The notes beneath the pieces were generated by a model, which worked only from the letters and a program-made list of their open reading frames with translations, made no database searches and was not told where the DNA came from. A stretch of DNA of 64,000 nt from NCBI RefSeq assembly GCF_900101295.1, contig NZ_FOIL01000002.1:9259-73258 (forward strand), given 5' to 3'. The position numbers were made by a program, and so were the translations under genes. The stretch is from [Clostridium] aminophilum. Its GTDB lineage: Bacteria > Bacillota > Clostridia > Lachnospirales > Lachnospiraceae. The number at the start of each line of letters is the position of its first letter. Positions within the stretch are counted from its first letter, which is position 1. Below, one piece after another: positions 32,833 to 41,769 of the stretch.

Positions 32833-33222
32833 TTATGATTCACTCTTTGCGGCACCTTTTTCCGCCATCGCTTTCGAGTTGACCATAATGCGCAGATGGG
32901 ATCCCTCGCCGCATTTTCCCTTCTCGTCAAACACTTCGATGTCAAACCACATTTTGCGGCGCTCGATGCTGCGGAGCTTTGTCACCGCGGTCACCTTCAT
33001 GCCCACCGGAGTCGGAGCAAGATGGCGGCAGGTAATCTCCGCGCCGACCGTTGTCTGTCCCTCTTCCAGATATTCCTTCGCCAGCTCAAGGGATGCCGCT
33101 TCCATCAGCGCAACCATGTTCGGCGTGGACAGGATCTTGGATCCCGCGCTTCCGATCCGCTTTGCGGTCATCTCATCGGTCACTTCCCAGGTAAGGGAAT
33201 ACTCTTTCGCCTGTTCTGCCAT
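32833..33222 (-). CDS. Thioesterase family (hot-dog fold) protein
   Basis: 129 residues, similar to the FlK-like thioesterase family. It begins YSLTWEVTDEMTAKRIGSAGSKILSTPNMVALMEAASLELAKEYLEEGQTTVG and then HLAPTPVGMKVTA, with the Thr, Glu and His positions of that active site visible. It would hydrolyse acyl-CoA thioesters, but the physiological substrate is unknown. The start at 33222 follows AAGGAAG; the longer frame adds 27 residues without homology. It lies 66 bases before secG on the same strand. Confidence 0.8.
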   Translation of the reverse strand: MAEQAKEYSLTWEVTDEMTAKRIGSAGSKILSTPNMVALMEAASLELAKEYLEEGQTTVGAEITCRHLAPTPVGMKVTAVTKLRSIERRKMWFDIEVFDEKGKCGEGSHLRIMVNSKAMAEKGAAKSES

Positions 33223-33348
33223 TGTTCTCTTCCTTTCTTGTAAATCATTGTCATGGAACCGGAACCCGGCCTGCGGGCTCCATATTTTTCCGGCAGTCAC
33301 CACGGCCTTTTGCCGTCACGGCCCCGGTTTTCTGTCTTTACATCCCCG

Positions 33349-33369
33349 TTTTTTTGCCGTTACGGCAAA
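33349..33369. terminator. Possible weak terminator after the NlpC/P60 gene
   Basis: TTTTTGCCG-TTA-CGGCAAAAA is a 9-bp stem 5 bases after the stop codon. On the minus strand no T run follows it, so its activity is doubtful. Confidence 0.3.
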
Positions 33370-33373
33370 AATG

Positions 33374-35404
33374 CTATCTGCCCAGAATGTCCCTGCAGGA
33401 CGCGCCGTAATCAGTATTGTTCGAAATGCAGACATTGTTTGTCACACCGCCGGTGCAGTGAACGCACACGGCCTCACCGTCTGCTCCCCATCGCAGGAAC
33501 ATCATCACATGGCCGATCGTGGACTCGTTTCCGCTTCGAACAATCAGGTCACCGGTTTTCAGTTCATTGCGCCGGATTCCTCTGCCAAGATGAATCAGCC
33601 CGCCAGTTCCCTGCTCGGAGAATTTCATGCCCAAGGCGTTCCAGTACACCCAGGTAACCCATCCGGAGCAATCCAGGCCGCGGAAGACGCGTCCTTTATA
33701 ATCCGGCTCCACAATGGAGCCGAAGCTGTTGCCCTCATACAGCGCGGATACCGGCTTGCCGCCGAAATAATACGGAATCCGTCCGATGCTTCCCAGCGCC
33801 GTCTCGGCCAGCTTTCTGCGGTCCTCCGAGAGATCCGCCGGAAGAAATGCCATCTCCTTCGCAATCTCCTCCGCGCCCAGAAAGGCGGTCTTTGTGAGAA
33901 GGTTCGCGGAAAGGCCGTAATCCGCATACCAGTCCGACTCCGCGAGTGTCCTTGCTTCCGCCATCGCCTGTTCGGTCCATCCCTGCCAGCGGTCATTCTT
34001 TGATTCTTCGGCATTGCCCACAGCATCGACAGTAAAGAGGTTCTTCTTTCCGTCCATCGTGTATATCACGGCTTTTTCATGAAGATCCACATGTCCCGGG
34101 CAGTTCGGATACACCGAAGCATCCGTACTGCTGCCTTCCGGAAGCGCCTCATCGTCTTCGGATGCCTCATCTTCTGCGATGCCGTCTTCCCCGCTCCGGA
34201 AGCCATCCCCGAAACTCTCGCCGTTCTTCCGGCCGTTTTCCGCCTTTGCCGCGGCCGTTCCATCTCCTGCCATACCGGACACAGCCGCTCCGGACACCGC
34301 CGCGGCTGCGGATTCATTTCCGCCGCTCATCTCCGCGGACGCTCCGGAAGCCGAAACCTCCGCCGCCTGTTCTGACGCGCTCTGCCGGGAATTCCCATCG
34401 GCGCCGGCGGTCATCGTCTCCGGTTCCTGCGGAAGCGCATTTTCCTGCACGGCTTCCGCCGCGGCTCCGGCTGTGCCGGCCGCAGGGCCGTGGACCTCAC
34501 CGGTGTGATTGATCACCCTCACCGAATCTGTCGCATAATCCGCCGGGCTTCCGGCATCGGCTGTGGTCTCCTCCTCTTCCTCGTCCGAGACAGCCGCACC
34601 GCTGTCGTCCCTTGCGGAAACGATGGAATAATCTTCTCCCCTCTCTGCCAGCCGGTAGTTGGTATTGCCGAGTTTTTCCTGTGTCTCGGCAACCTTTTCG
34701 GAATCCAGACACCCGTCATCGTAATACACTTCACTCATGGACGCACGGTTGAAATGGGAAGTCTTCCAGAGTTTTTCCGCGTAATCGCGGAAAGCATCCG
34801 TGTCATTCCGGTCATGATACCAGGTGTAGACGCTGGCCATGGCAAGAATCTGTTTGACATTGGAGACATTCTGAAGCGGTTTTCCGTCTCCGTCCCGGAC
34901 ATCGACGGTAATCTTCGTCCATTTCCGGATCGTCCACGTCGAGGGATCCTCCGGATTCTGCTCCGAATCCGAGGCGTTGTAGCGCCCCATGACGCTCCGT
35001 CCCATCTTCTTCGCCGCTTCCGCCGGCGTTCCGTAGCCGGCTCCGAAGGCGGTCTGCGCCCAGGCATTGTCCATATCGAACAGCCGATTGAACTCGATCC
35101 CGCCAAAACTCTGCATCGGATCCGTCGGATCGGCTCCCTCCGGCCAGATCAGGGCGAGATTAAAGCGGTCCGCCGCATAATCCGGCTCTTCTTCCGCCTC
35201 CGTCATCGTCTCCGGCTCGCTCTCCGCCTCCGTCTCCTCTGCTGTCTCACGTTCCGGTTCGATACCGCGGATCGGATGTTCCAGCGGACCACCGACCGCA
35301 CATATCAGAATTCCCGCCGCGATCATCAGCGCGATTCCGGCGTAATGCCGGCGAAACCGCCTGATATCCCGACCGCGGCGGAACAGATTATCTTTTTCCT
35401 GCAC
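33374..35404 (-). CDS. Membrane-anchored NlpC/P60-type cell-wall hydrolase with a long disordered middle
   Basis: 676 residues. A basic N-terminus is followed by a membrane anchor (HYAGIALMIAAGILICAVG) and an acidic linker. Residues about 70-270 form a domain with WTKITVDVRDGDGKPLQNVSNVKQILAMASVYTWY. Then comes a disordered stretch rich in Ala, Ser, Glu and Gly (about 275-430). The C-terminal part is an NlpC/P60 peptidase: GLDCSGWVTWVYW with the catalytic Cys at about 579, then GHVMMFL with His and CVHCTGG. Such enzymes cut stem peptides of peptidoglycan. The start is GTG, with AAGAGG 6 bases upstream. The gene follows the K+ channel by 44 bases and is probably in its operon. Confidence 0.85.
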   Translation of the reverse strand: MQEKDNLFRRGRDIRRFRRHYAGIALMIAAGILICAVGGPLEHPIRGIEPERETAEETEAESEPETMTEAEEEPDYAADRFNLALIWPEGADPTDPMQSFGGIEFNRLFDMDNAWAQTAFGAGYGTPAEAAKKMGRSVMGRYNASDSEQNPEDPSTWTIRKWTKITVDVRDGDGKPLQNVSNVKQILAMASVYTWYHDRNDTDAFRDYAEKLWKTSHFNRASMSEVYYDDGCLDSEKVAETQEKLGNTNYRLAERGEDYSIVSARDDSGAAVSDEEEEETTADAGSPADYATDSVRVINHTGEVHGPAAGTAGAAAEAVQENALPQEPETMTAGADGNSRQSASEQAAEVSASGASAEMSGGNESAAAAVSGAAVSGMAGDGTAAAKAENGRKNGESFGDGFRSGEDGIAEDEASEDDEALPEGSSTDASVYPNCPGHVDLHEKAVIYTMDGKKNLFTVDAVGNAEESKNDRWQGWTEQAMAEARTLAESDWYADYGLSANLLTKTAFLGAEEIAKEMAFLPADLSEDRRKLAETALGSIGRIPYYFGGKPVSALYEGNSFGSIVEPDYKGRVFRGLDCSGWVTWVYWNALGMKFSEQGTGGLIHLGRGIRRNELKTGDLIVRSGNESTIGHVMMFLRWGADGEAVCVHCTGGVTNNVCISNNTDYGASCRDILGR

Positions 35405-35448
35405 AATTAACCTCTTACTGCTCTCCGGATACGCTGCCGCGCATCCGT

Positions 35449-36732
35449 TTAATTCTCTTTCGGCCGTTCCTCCGGCTCGAGATCGTAATCACCGACCCTC
35501 CGGCGTGTGTACATAAAAACGGCATCCCCCGGCCGGAGAATCGTCCGCCCGTTCGGAATCATCGTCTTTTCGTCGCGGCGGATCATAATAATAAAACTCT
35601 GTCTGGAAATATCAAGGTCCTTCAGACTCTGGCCGACCCACGGGTGATTCTTCAAAAGGTGAATCTCCTGAATCTGTGTGAGGGACTCCGTCTTCACATT
35701 TTCCGCGCCGATGATGAGCACATCCCCCGACCGGATCCGGATATTCCCCCGCGGAATCACCGCCTCTTTTCCGCGATGGATCGCCGCAATCAGCATGCCG
35801 CGCGGCAGTCCGAGACTGCGGATCTCACTTCCGATCCACGGGTCCGGCGCCGTCACCTTCACACTGATGAAAGAAACATCCTGTTCGGAACCGTATTCCC
35901 CAATGTTCTTCAGCCTTGTGTACTGCTCCACGAAACCGGCCGAAATGATACCGGTCGGGATCGCAACCATGCCAACCCCCAGAAACGTGATGAGAATGCC
36001 GAAGACTTTTCCCAGAGGAGTGATCGGGTAAATATCGCCGTATCCCACCGTCAGCAGCGAGGACGCGGACCACCAGATCCCGGAAAACGCATTCGAGAAG
36101 ATCTCCGGCTGTGCCTCATGTTCCAGACTGTACATGCACAGGCTCGACGAGATCATCAGCGTCAGAATGATGAAGACCGAACTCAGCAGCTGCTGTTTTT
36201 TACTCTCCAGAACTTCCGTGATGACATTCAGCGAATCGTAGTACGCATTGATCCGGAACAGCCGGAAAATGCGGATCACACGGAACATACGGAACGTCAC
36301 CGCTCCCGCCGGGAAGAAAAACGGCAGATAATACGGCAGAAACGAAAACAGGTCAATGATGCCGGCCACCGAAAAGACATATTTCAGAATCGAATGCCGC
36401 GAATTCCACGCCGGATAGAGATTGTCCGCCGTCAGGACCCGCAGGACATAGTCCACCGTAAAAAACAGAACCGTAACCGCTTCGACCGCTGTGATCAGCT
36501 CCCCGTAGGATCCCCGGAACGAATCATACGTTCCGAGAATCGACACCAGAAGATTGACCACCAGCGCCGCCGTGCTGACGATGTCATAGCCGAAATTCAG
36601 CACATCGTCCGTCACGCCGACCGACACCATCTTAAAGAGTCTTTCCTGAATGCGGGGCCATTTTCCTTCTTTCCGCGCACCGGCCGCGGACGCCTTATTG
36701 TTCGTTCCGTCTCCCTGCTTCTCCGTATTCAT
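35449..36732 (-). CDS. Voltage-gated-type potassium channel with two C-terminal TrkA_C domains
   Basis: 427 residues. It has six membrane segments. S4 carries Arg at 148, 151, 154, 157 and 160 (RMFRVIRIFRLFR), the pattern of a voltage sensor. The selectivity filter is TVGYGD at 228-233. After S6 come two TrkA_C (RCK_C) domains, about 284-345 and 352-415, without an NAD-binding TrkA_N half. Expected role: K+ conductance gated by voltage and a small ligand. The ATG overlaps the stop codon of the upstream wall-binding protein gene (ATGA), implying translational coupling. The NlpC/P60 gene follows. Confidence 0.92.
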   Translation of the reverse strand: MNTEKQGDGTNNKASAAGARKEGKWPRIQERLFKMVSVGVTDDVLNFGYDIVSTAALVVNLLVSILGTYDSFRGSYGELITAVEAVTVLFFTVDYVLRVLTADNLYPAWNSRHSILKYVFSVAGIIDLFSFLPYYLPFFFPAGAVTFRMFRVIRIFRLFRINAYYDSLNVITEVLESKKQQLLSSVFIILTLMISSSLCMYSLEHEAQPEIFSNAFSGIWWSASSLLTVGYGDIYPITPLGKVFGILITFLGVGMVAIPTGIISAGFVEQYTRLKNIGEYGSEQDVSFISVKVTAPDPWIGSEIRSLGLPRGMLIAAIHRGKEAVIPRGNIRIRSGDVLIIGAENVKTESLTQIQEIHLLKNHPWVGQSLKDLDISRQSFIIMIRRDEKTMIPNGRTILRPGDAVFMYTRRRVGDYDLEPEERPKEN

Positions 36733-37445
36733 TCACCGTCCCATACGCCCTGATCATTCAGGCGATAGCTTCCGACATAGGTGTTCACCGCGGCGGCGCC
36801 TTCATTTCCGCCGAGAATATCATTCTTCTTGTAGAAATACATCCAGTGGCCGTCCACATTTCTCCAGCCGGTCAGAAGGAAACCGCCGTCGCCGAAGAGG
36901 AAGGTCTCTCCGTTCACCACCGCCAGCGTATTGCAGACGCGGTATCCGTCGGAATTGATGTAGTATTTACCGCTGTACTTGCTCTTTCTCCAGGATCCGC
37001 CCGTGTACTCAGCCTTCTGGAAATTCGAGATATCCTCGCGGCCGTCCGCTGTCGGCGGCTTGTTGTTTCCGCGCTTGATCTCTCCTGTCGGGCCGCCGTA
37101 GGACGCGGAGATAATGTCCTGAGCCGGTCCCGGTCTTACCCAGGTTCTCTGGACAACGCCGTCCAGCACCCAGGCGCCCTGGTCGTTGGCGGTATTCCCG
37201 TCCGGTGCGGTTCCGTTGACCAAAAGCCATCCTTCCGCGTCAAAATAGTACCGCTCGGCAACGCCGTCCGAGTTGCCGTCCACCCAGAACCATCCGTTCC
37301 GGAGATAATTGGCCGCATCACCGTACCAATACCGTCCGGCATTGGCGCCGTCGCCAAGGTGCCAGGACGCGGCAGAAGCCGGAACAGTCAAAAGAAGTGT
37401 CATTGCGGCCGCAAATGCCGCAGCGCATACCTGCTTTTTCTTCAT
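36729..37445 (-). CDS. Secreted cell-wall-binding-repeat protein coupled to the K+ channel
   Basis: 238 residues. A signal peptide (MKKKQVCAAAFAAAMTLLLTVPASA) precedes modules rich in Trp, Tyr, Gly and Asn: NGWFWVDGNSDGVAERYYFD, GAWVLDGVVQ, KYSGKYYINSDGY and TGWRNVDGHWMYFYK, which resemble choline/glucan-binding repeats. The first 75 mature residues parallel the protein at 4487-5161. Likely exported and held in the wall. The start at 37445 has GGGGGTG 5 bases upstream; the longer frame adds 14 residues before a good signal peptide. Its TGA overlaps the channel's ATG by 4 bases. Confidence 0.8.
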   Translation of the reverse strand: MKKKQVCAAAFAAAMTLLLTVPASAASWHLGDGANAGRYWYGDAANYLRNGWFWVDGNSDGVAERYYFDAEGWLLVNGTAPDGNTANDQGAWVLDGVVQRTWVRPGPAQDIISASYGGPTGEIKRGNNKPPTADGREDISNFQKAEYTGGSWRKSKYSGKYYINSDGYRVCNTLAVVNGETFLFGDGGFLLTGWRNVDGHWMYFYKKNDILGGNEGAAAVNTYVGSYRLNDQGVWDGE

Positions 37446-37606
37446 ATACACACCCCCGAAATAAACATATCCTGTGAAACGGGACACACCCGGAACAGGA
37501 TCTCCGGATTCCGCCCGTCATCGCGGCAGTCGCAGCCCCCCGTGCAGGCGCGGCCCCTCACTCACTGTCTGCATTGATCATAACACAGTTTGATAAAGGA
37601 AACAAA

Positions 37607-37635
37607 GAATCCGGGGCCGATATTGCCCCGGATCC
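37607..37635 (-). terminator. Terminator of pheST
   Basis: ATCCGGGGC and GCCCCGGAT form a 9-bp perfect stem with loop of 7, followed by TCTTTGTTT on the minus strand, about 130 bases after the pheT stop. The rest of 37446-37765 shows only a weak hairpin near 37697-37728. Confidence 0.75.
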
Positions 37636-37765
37636 CTTGAATTTACGCGGCTGACTCGCCAAAGCCCACGCTCCGGCGAGGCACTGTCGGCTGCCGCGAA
37701 ACGCTCGAGACCCGCGAAGCGTGTTTCGACCCGTTTCAGTTTCGTCCATGATTGCGTTTATGATA

Positions 37766-40186
37766 TCAGCTTCTCAGCTCAATTCCCATGGTGTGGCTGA
37801 GTTTGCGGAGAATGCGGTCAACCTGACCGTCCACCGTCTCCGCGGTCAGCTCTTCTCCGTCCGGCGTAAAGGTGACAGTGAATGCCATCGAGCGCTTGGT
37901 CGGCGGAATCGGCAGTCCCTCATATACGTCAAAGAGACGGACATCCGTGATCAGCTTGGAAGAGCTCTCAATCGCCTCGGTTACCTCCGCGCAGCTCACG
38001 GTCTTATCCATAACCAGAGCCAGGTCTCTCTTCTGCACCGGGAACTGCGGAAGCGGACGGAATTTGCGGACTGCGCCGTAATACTTCGACAGCAGTTCCA
38101 TATCGATCTCCGCAATGTAACCCGGATCACGCATATCCACATCATTCTGAACCGGATATGCGATCTGTCCGAGGTAACCCGCCTCTTCGCCGTTAACCAG
38201 AATCTTCGCGGTGCGGTACGGATGAAGGTAGGTCTTTTCCGCCGGCTCATAAGTGAACTTCACGTTCAGCATTTCCGCTGCGACTTCGCACAAACCCTTC
38301 AGCGTGAAGAAACTCTCCTTCTCGCCCCAGATTCCGATGCAGAGCGTGGACTTTTCTTCCGGATATTCGGTCAGCGGAAGATCCTTCGGAATAAAACGGC
38401 TTGCCAGCTCGAAGACACGGCCGTCATAGTTGCCCTTCTTCTGGTTGCGGGCGATGGCGCGGATCATCTGCGGAGCCAGCGTTGTTCTCATCAGTGACAG
38501 GTCCACCGTGATCGGATTGATCAGACGGATGGCATGTCTCTCCGGCGCATCGTCCGGAAGACGGAGAAGGTCCAGATCCGACGGGCCGAAGAAGGAATAA
38601 TGCATTCCCTCGTATACGCCGGCTTCGCACAGCCGTCTCTTCAGCTTCAGTTCCGCCTTCTGTCTCGGATTTCTTCCACCGGCGGTTACCTGCGCATTCT
38701 GAAGGAAGGTGCTCTTTACATGGTCATAGCCATACATACGGATCAGCTCTTCGGCGATGTCCGGATAAGACTCCATGTCCTCGCGGTAGGCCGGAACCTG
38801 AATGGTCAGCTCATCGCCGCTGATCACCGGCTTCATATCCAGATTGGTCAGGATGCGGACAATATCGTCATTCGGCACTTCAATGCCGAGAACGCCGTTG
38901 ATGCGGCGGATGCTCGCCTTCATCTCGGTGGGAAGAAGAGAATTGCCGGTGTTGCGGTCAACATGCGTTGAGGAAACCTTGCCGCAGCCGAGTTCCTCCA
39001 CCAGATGAAGCGCTCTCTTCATGGCCATCTCCACCGTGTACTCGTTGACGCCCTTGCTGAATGCCGCGGATGCATCAGAGATCTGTCCGAGGCCGCGGGA
39101 TGTCTTGCGGATATTGTCTCTGGCAAATTTTGCCGCCTCAAAAGTGACACTTGTGGTATCCTCGCGGATCTCGGAATTGAGACCGCCCATGACACCGGCC
39201 AGCGCAACCGGTCCTTCCGCGTCGCAGATCACCAGGTTCTTTTCGGTCAGCTCAAACTCTTTCTCATCGAGAGTGGTGATTTTCTCTCCGTTTGCCGCTC
39301 TGCGAACAATGATCCGGTTTCCTCTGAGGAAGTTTCCGTCAAAGGCGTGCATCGGCTGTCCGAGTTCGGTCATGACATAGTTGGTGATGTCGACAATGTT
39401 GGAGATGGAATTGTGTCCGACAAGGGCAAGACGGCGTCGCATCCACTGCGGAGCGGTTCCCATGGTCACATCATATACATAGTGGCCGATATAGCGCGGG
39501 CAGAGATCTTCCGCCTCAACGGTTACGTCAAAGCCATCATTTTTCACATCGGTCTCGTGATAATCCAGAGCCGGTGCCTTCAGCGGTTTTTCCAGCACTG
39601 CGGCAACCTCGCGGGCAATGCCGTAGATGCACTGACAGTCCGGACGGTTCGCGGTGACGGAGATATCAAAGATCCAGTCGTCGAGTCCGACGATGGGCTT
39701 GATGTCCGCGCCGATCTCCGCGTCATCCGGAAGAACCAGAAGGCCGTTGTATCCGGCACCCGGATAGAGGTCTTCGTTCAGGCCGAGCTCGGTACCGGAA
39801 CAGAGCATGCCGTTGGACTCATATCCGCGGAGCTTTCCCTTGGTGATCTTTGCGGTTCCGAGAACCGTCACATGATCTTTTGCGGTCTCGATGACCTGCG
39901 CGCCCACAAGGGCTACCGGGAACTTCTTTCCCGCGGTGACATTGTCCGCGCCGCAGCACACCTGGAAGGTTCCGTGAGAGCCGGCATTGACCTGGCACAC
40001 GTGGAGATGGGTATCCGGAATCGGCTCGCAGGATTCCACATATCCTACCACGACGCCGTCGATGTCTTTTCCGACCTGATAAAGCTCTTCCACCTCAAAT
40101 CCGCAGGAAAAAAGTCTGTCCTGCAGTTCCTGCGGTGTTACGTCGATATCTACATATTCTTTCAGCCAGCTTAATGGTGCTAACAT
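37766..40186 (-). CDS. pheT: Phenylalanine-tRNA ligase beta subunit
   Basis: 806 residues, full length. Order: N-terminal B1 region with the EMAP-like tRNA-binding domain (about 40-150), B3/B4 editing domain, B5 domain, the catalytic-like core (YHSFF-type stretch YSFFGPSDLDLLRL) and a C-terminal FDX-ACB anticodon-binding domain (RPLPQFPVQKRDLALVMD). It pairs with PheS as an alpha2beta2 enzyme charging tRNA-Phe, and edits Tyr-tRNA-Phe. It follows pheS by 16 bases. Confidence 0.98.
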   Translation of the reverse strand: MLAPLSWLKEYVDIDVTPQELQDRLFSCGFEVEELYQVGKDIDGVVVGYVESCEPIPDTHLHVCQVNAGSHGTFQVCCGADNVTAGKKFPVALVGAQVIETAKDHVTVLGTAKITKGKLRGYESNGMLCSGTELGLNEDLYPGAGYNGLLVLPDDAEIGADIKPIVGLDDWIFDISVTANRPDCQCIYGIAREVAAVLEKPLKAPALDYHETDVKNDGFDVTVEAEDLCPRYIGHYVYDVTMGTAPQWMRRRLALVGHNSISNIVDITNYVMTELGQPMHAFDGNFLRGNRIIVRRAANGEKITTLDEKEFELTEKNLVICDAEGPVALAGVMGGLNSEIREDTTSVTFEAAKFARDNIRKTSRGLGQISDASAAFSKGVNEYTVEMAMKRALHLVEELGCGKVSSTHVDRNTGNSLLPTEMKASIRRINGVLGIEVPNDDIVRILTNLDMKPVISGDELTIQVPAYREDMESYPDIAEELIRMYGYDHVKSTFLQNAQVTAGGRNPRQKAELKLKRRLCEAGVYEGMHYSFFGPSDLDLLRLPDDAPERHAIRLINPITVDLSLMRTTLAPQMIRAIARNQKKGNYDGRVFELASRFIPKDLPLTEYPEEKSTLCIGIWGEKESFFTLKGLCEVAAEMLNVKFTYEPAEKTYLHPYRTAKILVNGEEAGYLGQIAYPVQNDVDMRDPGYIAEIDMELLSKYYGAVRKFRPLPQFPVQKRDLALVMDKTVSCAEVTEAIESSSKLITDVRLFDVYEGLPIPPTKRSMAFTVTFTPDGEELTAETVDGQVDRILRKLSHTMGIELRS

Positions 40187-40202
40187 ATTTCTTCCCCCCG
40201 TC

Positions 40203-41252
40203 TTACTCCTGATCGTTGATCTGCTTCAGAACGTCCATGTCGGACTCGAACATCAGCTTGATGTTGTTGATGCCGTACTTCAGCATCGCAATACGCTCAA
40301 GACCGATTCCGAACGCCAGACCGCTGTACTCATCCGGATCCAGACCGCAGTTCTCCAGAACCTTGCGGTTGACGATACCTGCGCCCAGAACCTCGATCCA
40401 ACCGGTTCCCTTGCACAGTCCGCAGCCCTTTCCGCCGCACTCAAAGCAGCTGACATCCACTTCCACCGACGGCTCCGTGAACGGGAAATAGGACGGACGA
40501 AGTCTCGTCGTGGTGTTCTCGCCGTAGATCTTCTGCACAAAGGTATCCAACATTCCCTTCAGATCGCTGAGGGTGATGTGCTTATCCACCACAAGACCTT
40601 CCATCTGATGGAACATCGGAGAATGGGTTGCATCGTCATCGGAGCGGAAAACCCGTCCCGGAGAGAGAATCTTGATCGGCGGCTTCTTCGCCTCCATGAC
40701 GTGGATCTGACCTGCGGAGGTCTGCGTTCTCAGAAGAAACTCCGGGGAGACATAGAAGGTATCCTGCATATCTCTGGCGGGATGATCCTGCGGGGTATTC
40801 AGCGCCGTGAAGTTGTAATAATCGTTCTCGATCTCTTTGCCCTCGTAGACCTCAAAACCCATGGAGGCAAAAATGTCGATCAGCTCTTCTCTGACCTGGG
40901 TGACCGGATGAAGATTTCCCGGAACGGTCTCCACCGCCGGCATGGTGACATCCAGTTTTTCTCTCTCATAGCGGCTCTGGAGTTCTCTCTCCTTCATCGC
41001 GCGGTCCACTTCCTCGAAGCGGGCCTGCGCCCACTGCTTCAGCTCATTGACGGTCTTTCCGTACTCCTGCTTCTGATCGTTCGGAACCGTGCGCATCTCT
41101 TTCATGAGCTGTCCGATCTTGCCCTGTTTGGAATCCAGGAACACCTTGCGCAGTTCATACGCTTCCTTCGAGTTTGCCAGATCCTTGACATTGTTCAGGA
41201 TCTCATCGCGAAGCGATTTCGCCGCTTCTTTGAGTTCGTTTAAATCAGCCAT
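40203..41252 (-). CDS. pheS: Phenylalanine-tRNA ligase alpha subunit
   Basis: 349 residues. An N-terminal coiled coil (residues 1-85, [13 protein letters not shown]...) precedes the class II catalytic core: motif 2 [21 protein letters not shown] and motif 3 [15 protein letters not shown] CxxCGGKGCxxC-type knuckle ([12 protein letters not shown]) lies between, seen in many bacterial PheS. GGAGG lies 7 bases before the start. Under T-box control from the leader 41253-41691. Confidence 0.98.
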   Translation of the reverse strand: MADLNELKEAAKSLRDEILNNVKDLANSKEAYELRKVFLDSKQGKIGQLMKEMRTVPNDQKQEYGKTVNELKQWAQARFEEVDRAMKERELQSRYEREKLDVTMPAVETVPGNLHPVTQVREELIDIFASMGFEVYEGKEIENDYYNFTALNTPQDHPARDMQDTFYVSPEFLLRTQTSAGQIHVMEAKKPPIKILSPGRVFRSDDDATHSPMFHQMEGLVVDKHITLSDLKGMLDTFVQKIYGENTTTRLRPSYFPFTEPSVEVDVSCFECGGKGCGLCKGTGWIEVLGAGIVNRKVLENCGLDPDEYSGLAFGIGLERIAMLKYGINNIKLMFESDMDVLKQINDQE

Positions 41253-41340
41253 CTTTTTCCTCCATAGTTTCTGAGTCTCACACGGGAAACTCTGCGCGCC
41301 CTGTGCGTGCTGCTCAGGCAGCTTTTTTTCTCCCGCCCGG

Positions 41341-41408
41341 TGGGTGACGCATCCTCGCGGAGCGATTTTGTTTCATAGGGAATTTCGGAGAATTTCCGAT
41401 GAAACAAA
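41341..41408 (+). repeat. Intergenic hairpin repeat, partial copy D, in the pheS leader
   Basis: GGTGACGCATCCTCGCGGAGCG, then GATTTTGTTTCATAGGG and CGGAGAATTTCCGATGAAAC, match the end modules of copies A-C. The GCGCGCCGCCGCTG module is reduced to a degenerate stretch near 41293-41320. Confidence 0.7.
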
Positions 41409-41435
41409 AAATCCCTGCAGCTTACGCTGCAGGGA
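41407..41435 (-). terminator. T-box attenuator terminator
   Basis: TCCCTGCAGC-GTAA-GCTGCAGGGA on the minus strand forms a 10-bp perfect stem followed by TTTTTTG. It directly follows the T-box sequence. Confidence 0.93.
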
Positions 41436-41697
41436 CGTGATCTTCTTTTGATCCCGCGGTACCACCCCGGTTCCCGTATTCCTTGAATACAGGCTCTTAT
41501 CTTATACGTAACGTGTACGGCCCGTCCGCGCCTACCGCCCCGTCTTGGGGATTCAGCACGGCAGCTCCGGTGCGAAATTCGGAGGGTGCTCGTTCCGGAG
41601 AAGACTTCCAGCCAGTGATCTTCTCTCTCTGTCGGGGTGTGCGCTTTCCTACTGTTCACCTTCATCGCTTTTTGCTTTCATGTTGTAAACATTGATT

Positions 41698-41726
41698 ATT
41701 CTATCGGCACAAAGTCCTTTTGTCAA
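41698..41726 (-). promoter_or_regulatory. Promoter of the pheST T-box transcript
   Basis: TTGACA (41721-41726), 17 bases, TAGAAT (41698-41703) on the minus strand. Near-consensus sigma-A promoter, 43 bases after the stop of the zinc-ribbon gene. Confidence 0.85.
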
Positions 41727-41769
41727 GATTTGCCGGCGGGAAGTCGGATCCTCCTCTGCCGGAACGCCG

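Larger units (their letters stand above)
41253..41691 (-). promoter_or_regulatory. T-box riboswitch leader of pheST
   Basis: The T-box element GGGTGGTACCGCGG is at 41467-41454 on the minus strand, preceded by a long stem I region. A Phe codon TTC in CGAATTTCGCACC (about 41578-41571) is in the right place for the specifier. A terminator follows at 41435-41407. Uncharged tRNA-Phe would stabilise the antiterminator and turn on pheST. A piece of the intergenic repeat lies between terminator and start codon. Confidence 0.93.
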
